Part shown: piece by piece, positions 41,783-49,539 of the stretch
How the letters are laid out: each line of letters starts with the position of its first letter
Numbering within the stretch: position 1 is the first letter of the stretch
Assembly (NCBI GenBank): GCA_965203435.1
Contig: CBDBCU010000003.1
Span: 434,001 to 498,000 of the forward strand
Reading direction: 5' to 3'
DNA from: CBDBCU01 sp965203435
GTDB lineage: Bacteria > Chloroflexota > Dehalococcoidia > Lucifugimonadales > UBA3495
Length of the DNA: 64,000 nucleotides
Notes under the pieces: generated by a model
What the model was told of the DNA's origin: nothing
Seen by the model: the letters and a program-made list of their open reading frames with translations, nothing else
Databases searched by the model: none
Program-made: the position numbers and the translations under genes

Positions 41783-42206
41783 TTCTCACCTCCATATCGC
41801 TCAACTTCAGCTGGTTCGCGAAGTAGGCAAAGTCGCCTTCGAGCAACTTTGCCTTGGCCTGGCTGTGCTTAAATGCCGTGATGATCTTGGTGCCATCCAA
41901 GGACACGGCTACGCGCACAACGTTACCGAGATCGGAGACAAAGGCGTAGTGAACGCGGGAGAGTCCTTGCGGGTTGGTGTAAACCCCGCGTACTACCCAG
42001 TTATCCAGGACATACGCCAACCGCTCCCGGGTTATTTCCTTGCGTTCGCTACCCCGCAGGTGGTCCAGCATATGCTGGGTCAGCCGTCGCCGCTTACCGC
42101 CCCCGACGATAGTTTTCCGCCGACTCTCCTTATAGCGGTTGCAGGGCTCGCATTCCGACCGCAGTCCCCGTTTCCGGCGGCAGTTGGCGCCGCAGCGATG
42201 ACTCAT
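41760..42206 (-). CDS. DUF4258-like putative toxin with N-terminal Cys cluster
   Basis: 148 residues. The C-terminal part matches the DUF4258 layout: a His-containing helix (QHMLDHLRGSERKEITRERLAYVLDNWVVRG), a strand pair (SRVHYAFVSDLGNVVRVAVS) and a final TKIITAFKHSQ. The first 30 residues contain CxxxC...CxxC (C5, C9, C19, C22), likely a zinc ribbon not usual in DUF4258. DUF4258-DUF2283 neighbours occur in many genomes and are regarded as probable toxin-antitoxin pairs. Toxicity is inferred, not shown. Confidence 0.65.
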   Translation of the reverse strand: MSHRCGANCRRKRGLRSECEPCNRYKESRRKTIVGGGKRRRLTQHMLDHLRGSERKEITRERLAYVLDNWVVRGVYTNPQGLSRVHYAFVSDLGNVVRVAVSLDGTKIITAFKHSQAKAKLLEGDFAYFANQLKLSDMEVRNEPDLPV

Positions 42207-42301
42207 TCTAAATCCTCCTCCGCAAAAACCGGTGGATAGCCGCCCGGCGGCGGGCCTGAAGGCGCCGTCGGGTTAGGCAACGCGGGTTAGCGGAGGAGGG
42301 T

Positions 42302-42802
42302 TTAGTTGCGGCGGGCTATCGCCCCGGCCAGGGCGGCGGCGGTGGACAAGACGGCGCGATGGGGCTGGGCCGGGGAAAGGGCCAAGGCCGGCGTTATCCG
42401 CCGGGGGCCCGGGGGTGGGGCCATCAAGAGCCAGCGGCCGGCCAGCCGCCGCAGCCAAGCCATCCGGCGGTAGGCCGGCAGCAGCCAATTGCGGCCCGCC
42501 GGGGTCTGGAGCAGTTTATACCAGCTCAGTCCCCATTGGCTGAGCCCGGCCAGGGCGACGAAAGTCAGGGGAATAGCCGCCAGCAGGCCCAGCGGGGTAA
42601 AGCTCGCTGCCGGAATGTTGCCCAGGACCGTGGCCGTCGTGGCCAGCAACGGCGCGCCGGTCATATAGCAAAACACCAGGATAATCGCCATCACCCCGGC
42701 CGCGGCCAAGGCCAGCGGCAGGGCCGCGCCAAGCAGGGCGGCTTTCACAAAGTCCCCGGCCATACGCCAAAGGACGGCGGGCAGTTGGGCAAAGTTTTGC
42801 AT
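42302..42802 (-). CDS. Hypothetical membrane protein
   Basis: 166 residues with two long hydrophobic helices (about 20-50 and 62-95) and a basic, Pro-rich C-terminus. Family not recognised. It may belong to a unit separate from the DUF2283 array, as there are about 95 bases between them without a clear promoter. Confidence 0.55.
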   Translation of the reverse strand: MQNFAQLPAVLWRMAGDFVKAALLGAALPLALAAAGVMAIILVFCYMTGAPLLATTATVLGNIPAASFTPLGLLAAIPLTFVALAGLSQWGLSWYKLLQTPAGRNWLLPAYRRMAWLRRLAGRWLLMAPPPGPRRITPALALSPAQPHRAVLSTAAALAGAIARRN

Positions 42803-42843
42803 ATCGGCAGGGTAACATAAGGGCGGACGGAAGTCAACCCCCC

Positions 42844-43031
42844 ACCGTCATTCCCGCGTAAGCGGGAATCCAATCCCGCCGCCGCTACCGTCATTCCCGC
42901 GTAAGCGGGAATCCAATCCCGCCGCCGCTACCGTCATTCCCGCGTAAGCGGGAATCCAGCGGCGGCTCGCTGATAATGCGGCATCCTAAGGCAGTACCGT
43001 TCGGGATTCCCGCTTACGCGGGAATGACGGT
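42844..43031. repeat. R1 element with three tandem 43-bp left arms
   Basis: Left arms at 42844, 42887 and 42930 (period 43 bp, each ACCGTCATTCCCGCGTAAGC then GGAATCCAATCCCGCCGCCG), a core and one right arm to 43031. It fills most of the 360-base gap 42803-43162, followed by a TATAAT at 43095. Confidence 0.92.
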
Positions 43032-43094
43032 AGCGGCGGCCGGGAAGGACGGTAGCGGGCGGAAAGGGCAGTTTATAAATCCGCCGGAATAGGG

Positions 43095-43100
43095 TATAAT
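43095..43100 (+). promoter_or_regulatory. -10 box before the gene at 43163
   Basis: TATAAT with preceding GGG; no good -35 upstream. Placed 63 bases before the start codon. Confidence 0.35.
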
Positions 43101-43162
43101 TCCCGGCGCCGGCCGGGGCCGCCCGCCGGACACCACAGCGCGCAGCGCGGAAAGATGCGGAA

Positions 43163-43957
43163 ATGAGCAAACTGCTGGATTTGTTGGAACGGATTCGGGA
43201 CGGTTCCCCGGCGCCTCTGGGCTTTGGGGCCGCCCGCACGGAAACTTTGCCCGGAATGGCTCTGGTGGGCCGGGTGCCTCGGCCCGGCCGCCGGCGCCCG
43301 CGCGGCTTGACCCGGGCCGCGGCGGCGCAGTTGGACGCCGCCCTGGTCGATGACGCCGCCGGCCCGGAATATCTGCAGGACCTCGGCGGCCTGTTGCCCG
43401 ATGTGGCTTGGGGGCCCCGTACGCCGGTCTTGACTCCGGAGGCGGCGCCGGCCTGCCGCCAGGCCGGGGCCGACCTGATGGCCTTTACCCTGGCCGGGGC
43501 CGCCGCCGCCCTGGCCGGGCAGGATGACTTGGCCCGCCTGCTATCCCTGTCTCCGGACTTGGCCGACCGGGAATTGCGGGCCGTCGCCGCCCTGCCGGTG
43601 GACGCCTTTATTCTGGACTTGAAAGAGGTGACCGGCCCCTGGACTTTGGCGGACCTGGTGCGGGTGGGCGCAATCAGCCGCCGGGTGGATAAGTATGTGC
43701 TGGTGGAAGTGTCCCTCCCGCCGATTGCGGCCGATCTGGAGGCCCTGCGGGATACCGGCGTCAGCGGCCTGGTGGTGGATATTTCGAATCTCAGCCAGAC
43801 CGCCCTGGCCACCCTGAAAGCCGACTTGCGGGCGATGCCCCGGCCGCGGCCGCGCCGCCGGGAACGCCGGGCCGCCACTCTAGGCGGCGCAGCCTTTGCC
43901 CCCACCGCCCCTCCGGCCCGGGAACCGGATCCGGAGGACGGGGACGACGATTTATAA
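43163..43957 (+). CDS. Hypothetical protein, TIM-barrel-like middle region
   Basis: 264 residues, no family recognised. Alternating strands and helices (GADLMAFTLAG, VDAFILDLKEVTG, DKYVLVEVSLPP, VSGLVVDISN) suggest a beta/alpha barrel. The C-terminus is basic then acidic and looks disordered (RPRPRRRERR, PDPEDGDDD). ATG after a weak GGAAAGATGCGGAA site. Confidence 0.55.
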   Translation: MSKLLDLLERIRDGSPAPLGFGAARTETLPGMALVGRVPRPGRRRPRGLTRAAAAQLDAALVDDAAGPEYLQDLGGLLPDVAWGPRTPVLTPEAAPACRQAGADLMAFTLAGAAAALAGQDDLARLLSLSPDLADRELRAVAALPVDAFILDLKEVTGPWTLADLVRVGAISRRVDKYVLVEVSLPPIAADLEALRDTGVSGLVVDISNLSQTALATLKADLRAMPRPRPRRRERRAATLGGAAFAPTAPPAREPDPEDGDDDL

Positions 43958-44053
43958 GGGCGGGGGAATGGGCGGCGGACGGAATCCCCTTTCCCCATCT
44001 TGGGCAAGGTGATATACCGGACAGCCTACCCCGTTACCGCCCTTCCCGCCCCC

Positions 44054-44155
44054 TACCGTCATTCCCGCGTAAGCGGGAATCCAGGGGTTGCTTGCCGAGG
44101 ATGGGGCATTATAAGGCCGTGGATTCTGGATTCCCGCTTACGCGGGAATGACGGT
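44054..44155. repeat. R1 full-length element
   Basis: Arms ACCGTCATTCCCGCGTAAGC and GCTTACGCGGGAATGACGGT, core GGGGTTGCTTGCCGAGGATG. It lies in the 288-base gap 43958-44245; nothing else is visible there. Confidence 0.92.
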
Positions 44156-44245
44156 AAAAGGATGGGCAGGATGTTTTCTATAGTCAACTGCCCCCTTTTC
44201 CCCATTCCCGACCACTGAACCCAATCCCGCCGGGACGGTAATTCT

Positions 44246-45583
44246 ATGCCCACAATATCCATAATCCGGGAAAGCCCGCCCTTGCCCGATTTGCCGGAGC
44301 GGCTGCTGGCCCGGCTGTGGCAGCAGCGGGCGGCTAGGCAGCAGGAGTTTCGTACCGACGCCGGCCGCCGGGTGCGGGTGCTGTATCCGGGGCGGCCCGG
44401 CTTGACCGCCGGCCCGGATTTTCGGGATGCCCTGCTGGAAGTGGAGGGCCTGGGTCAGGTGCGCGGCGATGTGGAACTGCATCGGCGGCAGCAGGATTGG
44501 TATGCCCACGGCCACGCCGCCGACCCCAATTATAACGGCGTGGTGCTGCACGCCGCCTTGGAATTGTCCCCCGGCGTTACCCGCTTGCAGAACGGCGGGC
44601 AAGCCCCGGTCATTTCCTTGGCATCCCTGCTGACGGATGTTGATGGGGATGATGGAGATAGCGCGGCGGCCGATGTTGTCGACCCGGCCAATCCGGCCAA
44701 TCCAGTGGATCCGTCGGCCGCATCGGAAACCGATGGCCTGTGGGCCATTCTGGAAAAGCAGGGCTGGCGGCGGCCGGCGGATGGGGCCGGTTGGGGGGAA
44801 TTGCTCGACGCCGCCGGCGATGCCCGCTTTCAGGGCAAAAGCGACTGGTTCCGCCGCCTGATGCAAGAGCAATCGCCGGCGCAGACTTTGTACGAGGGCT
44901 TAATGGAGGCCCTGGGCTACCGGGCCAATCGGCAGCCCTTTCTGAAACTGGCGCAGGCCGCGCCCTGGGCAGCCCTGGCGCAAGAGGCCGCCGCTTATCC
45001 CCCGGCGGAACGGGTGTCCATCTTGGAAAGGCGATTGTTGCAACGGGCCGGCTGGCCGCCGGATGCCGGGCAAATCGCCGCCGGCCGGGCCCCGGCCGGC
45101 TTGGGCTATGGCGCGCCTTTGTCCGCCGCGGAATGGCATTGTTTCCGGGTACGGCCGGCCAATCATCCCCGCCGCCGTATTGCCGGGGCCGCCCGCCTGC
45201 TGGCCCCCTTTGTCGCTGCAACCGGAAATCCAGCGGCTCTAGGGGACGAATTGACCGCCTTAGTCGCCGCCGGCCGCCCGGCCGCCTTGACTGCCGCTTT
45301 GACCGTGGCCGCCGAGCCGGGCGAAAAGACAGCATACATCGGCCCGCCCCGAGCCCGGGATTTGGCGGTGAATGTAGTCCTGCCGGTCAGCCACGCCTTG
45401 ACCGCCGCCGGGACGGAAACCTCCCCGGCCTTGGCCCTCTACCATTCTTTCGGCAAGCTGCAAGACAACGAACTCACCCGGGAAACGGCGTCCCGGCTGG
45501 CCGTGCCGGCTCAAGTCGCCGCTACCGCCCGCCGGCAGCAGGGCTTATTGCATCTGCACCGCCTGCTCAGCGGCGGGGTTTGA
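44246..45583 (+). CDS. DUF2851 family protein
   Basis: 445 residues. Typical opening LPERLLARLWQQ...VRVLYPGRPGLTAGPDFRDALLEVEG, then VRGDVELHRRQQDWYAHGHAADPNYNGVVLHAA, the core of DUF2851, whose histidine/aspartate pattern suggests a metal-dependent enzyme. About 50 residues with DVDGDDGDSAAADVVDPANP form an acidic insert. Function unknown; often found in Chloroflexota and Bacteroidota. Confidence 0.9.
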   Translation: MPTISIIRESPPLPDLPERLLARLWQQRAARQQEFRTDAGRRVRVLYPGRPGLTAGPDFRDALLEVEGLGQVRGDVELHRRQQDWYAHGHAADPNYNGVVLHAALELSPGVTRLQNGGQAPVISLASLLTDVDGDDGDSAAADVVDPANPANPVDPSAASETDGLWAILEKQGWRRPADGAGWGELLDAAGDARFQGKSDWFRRLMQEQSPAQTLYEGLMEALGYRANRQPFLKLAQAAPWAALAQEAAAYPPAERVSILERRLLQRAGWPPDAGQIAAGRAPAGLGYGAPLSAAEWHCFRVRPANHPRRRIAGAARLLAPFVAATGNPAALGDELTALVAAGRPAALTAALTVAAEPGEKTAYIGPPRARDLAVNVVLPVSHALTAAGTETSPALALYHSFGKLQDNELTRETASRLAVPAQVAATARRQQGLLHLHRLLSGGV

Positions 45584-45613
45584 GCGGGCGGTGTCTCAAG
45601 ACCATCGCATATA

Positions 45614-45793
45614 TAAACCGTCATTCCCGCCCCCTTTCTATCGTCATTGCCCGGCCGCCCCTACCGTCCTTCCCGCCGCCCTCTCTACCGTCATTCCCGC
45701 GTAAGCGGGAATCCCGCAGTGGCTGGACAAGACTGCGGCATTATAAGTCAGTACCGTCGGGATTCCCGCTTACGCGGGAATGACGGTGGGGGG
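45614..45793. repeat. R1 elements (partial plus full, 45686-45787)
   Basis: Partial arms at 45614-45675, then a full element with core GCAGTGGCTGGACAAGACTG. The remaining part of the 420-base gap 45584-46003 is a leader with TTGACA (45879-45884) but no clear -10. Confidence 0.88.
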
Positions 45794-46003
45794 CGGCCGG
45801 CGGGAAGGACGGTAGAGAGGATGGCGGCAAGGCCGCTTGCCATTAAAAAATTGCTTGGAAAATTCCCGAATAATCCTGTTGACAATTGCCAATTTGCTCT
45901 GGCACGGTTGCCTTAGGGAAGTCCCGCTATAACCTATTTGCTGACCGGTCGGCATCCGGATTGACCGGGCCGGGCGGCCAGCAAGGAAAGAGGAAGTAAC
46001 GCT

Positions 46004-47713
46004 ATGCGACTGAATCAGTTTTTCCCGGCCTTTTCCCGGTTGGCCCGCCGCCTGGGGCCCGGCTTGGCGGTGCTGGGCCTGGCCTTGCCTTTGGCTTGGG
46101 CCGTGGCCACGACGGCCACTCTCCCGCCGCCGGCCTGGGCGCAGGATAATACCCCTCAGCCGGCTACTCCCGGCACTCCGACGCCGGAGCCGGGTACTCC
46201 GGAGGCCCCGACGCCCACGCCGACCCCGGAGCCCATTGACTACGATGCCGACGACGACCTCCAGATCGAGGTCACTACCTTGCAGCAGCTGAACGCCCTC
46301 CGCTATGACCTGAACGGCGACGGCGTGGTGGATTGGCCCGACGGCAAGCGGCCCAACAAGAACCGCAAGAACGAGGGCGATGCCAGCGAACCGGGCGGAT
46401 CCGGCGCCCTGATCTACGCCGGGGCCTTTCCCAATGCGGCGGAAAATATGGGCTGCGAGAGCGCCTGCCGCGGCTATGAACTTACCGCCGACCTGACCTT
46501 TGACAGCAACGGCGACAATGCCATTACCGCCGCCGATGGCAAACTTTCCTGGAACAACGGGGCCGGCTGGACGCCTATCGGCAGCACCGACGCCCCTTAC
46601 AACGCCCGCTTTCAGGGCAACGGACACACTATCGCCCATCTCTTTATCGACAACCGGGATGCGTGGGAAGTGGGGCTTTTCGGCGTCAACAGCGGAGAAG
46701 TGCGCGAGGTGGGCTTGACCGATGCCCAGGTGTCCGGCGCGGTGTCCGACAAGTATATCGGCGGGCTGGTCGGCTATAACAATCGCGGCGAGGTCGATCT
46801 CAGCTATGTAACCGGTTCGGTAACGGCCGCCGGCAACAATCCGGCGGTCGGCGGGCTGGTCGGTTACAACAATCGCGGTTTCATTACCCGCAGCTACGCC
46901 GATGCCACGGTCAGCTCTCCCGGTTACAAATCCCGGGTGGGCGGCCTGGTGGGGGAAAACAATCGCGGCAACATTGAGAAAAGCTACGCCGCGGGGGATG
47001 TCCGCGTTACCCACGGCACCAGCGGCGCCGGCGGGCTGGTGGGCTACAACAACCGGGGGATAATCTTTACCAGTTCCGCCAGCGGCGATGTGTCCGGCGT
47101 CCGGGCCGGGGAAGTCATCCGGATTGGCGGGCTGATGGGCAAAAGCATCTACGGGCTGATTACCGAAAGCTATGCCACCGGCTCTGTAACCGGCAACGGC
47201 CGCCTAGTCGTGGCCGGCGGCTTGGCCGGCAGCGCCGATTGGGCCATAATCCGCGCCTGCTACGCCCGCGGGGCGGTGTCCGCTACCGGCACGGACCATG
47301 CCTCGGTCGGCGGATTGATTGGCTCTTTCCTCGGCGGCGATCCCCTGGGCGGATTGATCGAAGCCTGCTATGCCACCGGCTCGGTTTCCCATGCGGCGCC
47401 CGAGCTGCCTTTCCCCGGCCCCGGCGGCTTGGTCGGCATCTTTTTCGGCGGCGACGACGAGGTGGCCTATAGCTATTGGGACACTCAGACCAGCGGGCAG
47501 ACGGTCAGCGGAGCCGGAACCGGCAAGACCACCGATGAGTTGGTGTCGCCGGTGGATTACGATGGTATTTACCGGGAATGGAACTTGCACCTGGACGACG
47601 ACGGCATTGCCGACTTCCCCTGGTATTTCGGCGATGACGACGACTACCCGGAACTGCGCCACGCCTACCCCCTGAACCAGGAGGCCGCCAGTTCTCTGGA
47701 AGGGCCGGCTTAA
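46004..47713 (+). CDS. Secreted GLUG-repeat surface protein
   Basis: 569 residues. A signal peptide ends near PAWAQDN, followed by a Pro/Thr-rich linker (TPEPGTPEAPTPTPTPEP). The body has at least six GLUG-type repeats, seen as GGLVGYNNRGEVDLSYVTGSV, GGLVGYNNRGFI, GGLVGENNRGNI, GGLVGYNNRGII, GGLMGKSIYGLI and GGLIGSFLGG; such beta-helix repeats occur in bacterial adhesins and surface-layer proteins. It also contains several DxDxDG-like calcium-type loops (DLNGDGVVDWPDG, FDSNGDNAITAADG), resembling dockerin loops. Ends in an acidic tail. Confidence 0.88.
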   Translation: MRLNQFFPAFSRLARRLGPGLAVLGLALPLAWAVATTATLPPPAWAQDNTPQPATPGTPTPEPGTPEAPTPTPTPEPIDYDADDDLQIEVTTLQQLNALRYDLNGDGVVDWPDGKRPNKNRKNEGDASEPGGSGALIYAGAFPNAAENMGCESACRGYELTADLTFDSNGDNAITAADGKLSWNNGAGWTPIGSTDAPYNARFQGNGHTIAHLFIDNRDAWEVGLFGVNSGEVREVGLTDAQVSGAVSDKYIGGLVGYNNRGEVDLSYVTGSVTAAGNNPAVGGLVGYNNRGFITRSYADATVSSPGYKSRVGGLVGENNRGNIEKSYAAGDVRVTHGTSGAGGLVGYNNRGIIFTSSASGDVSGVRAGEVIRIGGLMGKSIYGLITESYATGSVTGNGRLVVAGGLAGSADWAIIRACYARGAVSATGTDHASVGGLIGSFLGGDPLGGLIEACYATGSVSHAAPELPFPGPGGLVGIFFGGDDEVAYSYWDTQTSGQTVSGAGTGKTTDELVSPVDYDGIYREWNLHLDDDGIADFPWYFGDDDDYPELRHAYPLNQEAASSLEGPA

Positions 47714-47730
47714 ACTGCTCGGCAACAGCA

Positions 47731-47766
47731 AAGGGGCGGGTTCTTAATCAAAACCCGCCCCCTTAC
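47731..47766 (+). terminator. Terminator of the GLUG-protein gene
   Basis: Stem AAGGGGCGGGTT / AACCCGCCCCCTT around loop CTTAATCAA. Followed by TACTCTG rather than a T-run. Confidence 0.6.
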
Positions 47767-47770
47767 TCTG

Positions 47771-47854
47771 CCGTCATTCCCGCGTAAGCGGGAATCCAGA
47801 GTACGCGGATTTTCCCGGACATTCCCGGATTCCCGCTTACGCGGGAATGACGGT
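47771..47854. repeat. R1 element, short core
   Basis: Arms CCGTCATTCCCGCGTAAGCG and CGCTTACGCGGGAATGACGG with a shortened core of about 30 bases (AGAGTACGCGGATTTTCCCGG). It lies in the 329-base gap 47714-48042, where the terminator of the GLUG-protein gene (47731-47766) precedes it; nothing else is visible. Confidence 0.9.
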
Positions 47855-48042
47855 TTATATTTAACCGGGCAGGATTTTCGACAAGGAATCACCGGCCCCG
47901 CCGGCCCCTTTCCGCTTCATCCTGAACTCTCTACCGGACGAATGCCCGGCGGCAGAACGGAATCAAAAAGCCGGCCCGGTTTCCATCCCGCCCCCTTTTA
48001 TGGCATAATGGGGCCAATCTTTTCACCGCAAGGAGGGCGTTT

Positions 48043-48867
48043 ATGTTTGACAAAATCCAGCATATCGGATACTACACCGCCGACCTGGACGCCGCCGTGG
48101 CCTGGTTTCGTCAGGGTTTTGGCGCGGAAAAGGCCGATGGCGGCCTGGTCGCCAGCAGCGTCCAGGTGCCGGGCGGCGGCGTCAATGCCTTTCTCCGCTT
48201 CGGCCAGGTGGAAGTGGAATTGATTCAGCCGGCCGATACCGCCGGCCTCCCGGCCAACGCCCTGGCAATGCATCATGTGGCCTATGTGGTCCCGGACATC
48301 CGCCAGGCCATCGCCGATTGCCAGGCCCGGGGTTTCCGTTTCCTGGCCGACGCCCCCCGCACCAATCAGCTGGGCCAGCAGCTCCTCTACTTTGACCCGG
48401 CCACGACCAACGGCGTCCTGCTGCATCTGACCCAGCTGCCGGCCCCGGCCGAGGCCAACCCGACCGGCGTCGGATGTGGGGTAGCGGTATCCAAAATCGT
48501 CCACGCCGGCTACCTGGTGCCGGATTTGGACGCCGCCATTGCCTGGTACACGGAAAAGTTCGACGGCGTCTATCTGGGCGGCGGCCCTTCCCGGGCCGGC
48601 CGGCGCAATGCCTTTGTCAACTTCGGCCAGGTGCAGGTCGAGCTGATTGAACCCAACGACCCGGCGACCTTGGGCGGCCAGCACGCGATGGATCATGTCG
48701 GCTATGTAATGGACGACATCCAAGCCGGCGTTGCCGACTGCTGCGGGCGGGGTTTCCGCTTTGTGGCGGATGCCCCCAATACCAACTCGGTCGGGCAGCA
48801 GGTGCTTTACTTTGACACCGCCACCACCCAGGGCAGCCGAATGCACCTGACCCAGCTGCCGGCCTGA
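48043..48867 (+). CDS. Tandem VOC (glyoxalase/epimerase-fold) protein
   Basis: 274 residues with two vicinal-oxygen-chelate domains. Domain 1: HIGYYTADLDAAVAWF, VEVELIQP, HHVAYVV, LLHLTQLP; domain 2 repeats the pattern HAGYLVPDLDAAIAWY, VQVELIEP, DHVGYVM, RMHLTQLP. Each has His/Glu positions for a metal. Closest in style to methylmalonyl-CoA epimerase-like lyases; the substrate is not clear. ATG follows AAGGAGGGCGTTT. Confidence 0.9.
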   Translation: MFDKIQHIGYYTADLDAAVAWFRQGFGAEKADGGLVASSVQVPGGGVNAFLRFGQVEVELIQPADTAGLPANALAMHHVAYVVPDIRQAIADCQARGFRFLADAPRTNQLGQQLLYFDPATTNGVLLHLTQLPAPAEANPTGVGCGVAVSKIVHAGYLVPDLDAAIAWYTEKFDGVYLGGGPSRAGRRNAFVNFGQVQVELIEPNDPATLGGQHAMDHVGYVMDDIQAGVADCCGRGFRFVADAPNTNSVGQQVLYFDTATTQGSRMHLTQLPA

Positions 48868-48899
48868 GTTCTCACGCGCCGCAAGGCCGCAACATATAG

Positions 48900-48932
48900 A
48901 AACCGTCCTTCCCGCGTAAGCGGGAATCCAGA
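48900..48932. repeat. R1 half element (CCTT variant)
   Basis: ACCGTCCTTCCCGCGTAAGC plus GGGAATCCAG, a variant with CCTT instead of CATT. It lies in the leader of aroK. Confidence 0.8.
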
Positions 48933-48961
48933 ACAACCGCGGATTAAGGGAGACCGCCGCC

Positions 48962-49492
48962 GTGTCCCGCCCCAACATCCTCCTGGTCGGCTTTATGGCG
49001 GCCGGCAAAAGCCGGGTCGGGCGCATTTTGGCCCGGCGCACCGGCCGGCCCCTGCGCGACGCCGACCAGGAAATCGTCCGCCGGGCCGGCCAATCCATTG
49101 AGCAAATCTTTGCCCAGCAGGGGGAGCCGGCCTTTCGGGAATGGGAAAAAATCGTTATCGCCGACCTTTGCGCCCGTTCCGGCCAAGTCATCGCCGCCGG
49201 CGGCGGGGCCTTTCTCGACCCGGACAACCGCCGGATAATGCTGGCGGCCGGCCTCGTCTTTTGCCTGACCGCCCAGCCGGAAACCATCTACCAGCGGCTG
49301 ACCGGCGGCGTTGCGGCCGGTCAAGCCATCCGCCCGTTGCTGGCCGGCGACAATCCGTTGCAGCGCATCCGGGAACTGCTGGCCCAACGCGCCCCGGCCT
49401 ACGCCCAAGCCCATCACCAGATAGCCACCGACCACCGCAACCCGGAACAGGTAGCGGCGGAAATTTTTGAGCTGTGGAAAGCCGGGGGGTGA
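48962..49492 (+). CDS. aroK: Shikimate kinase
   Basis: Phosphorylates shikimate at the 3-OH using ATP, in aromatic amino-acid synthesis. 176 residues. P-loop GFMAAGKS, shikimate-site RDADQEIVRR, and AAGGGAFL are present; the RxxxY lid region is near IRPLLAGDN. GTG start at 48962. A Fic gene begins before its stop (49492), and aroB follows 1.6 kb later. Confidence 0.95.
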   Translation: MSRPNILLVGFMAAGKSRVGRILARRTGRPLRDADQEIVRRAGQSIEQIFAQQGEPAFREWEKIVIADLCARSGQVIAAGGGAFLDPDNRRIMLAAGLVFCLTAQPETIYQRLTGGVAAGQAIRPLLAGDNPLQRIRELLAQRAPAYAQAHHQIATDHRNPEQVAAEIFELWKAGG

Positions 49493-49539
49493 TGGGTTAT
49501 ACTAACCAGCAGCGCCCCACCCGCCACCAGGAGCCGGCA

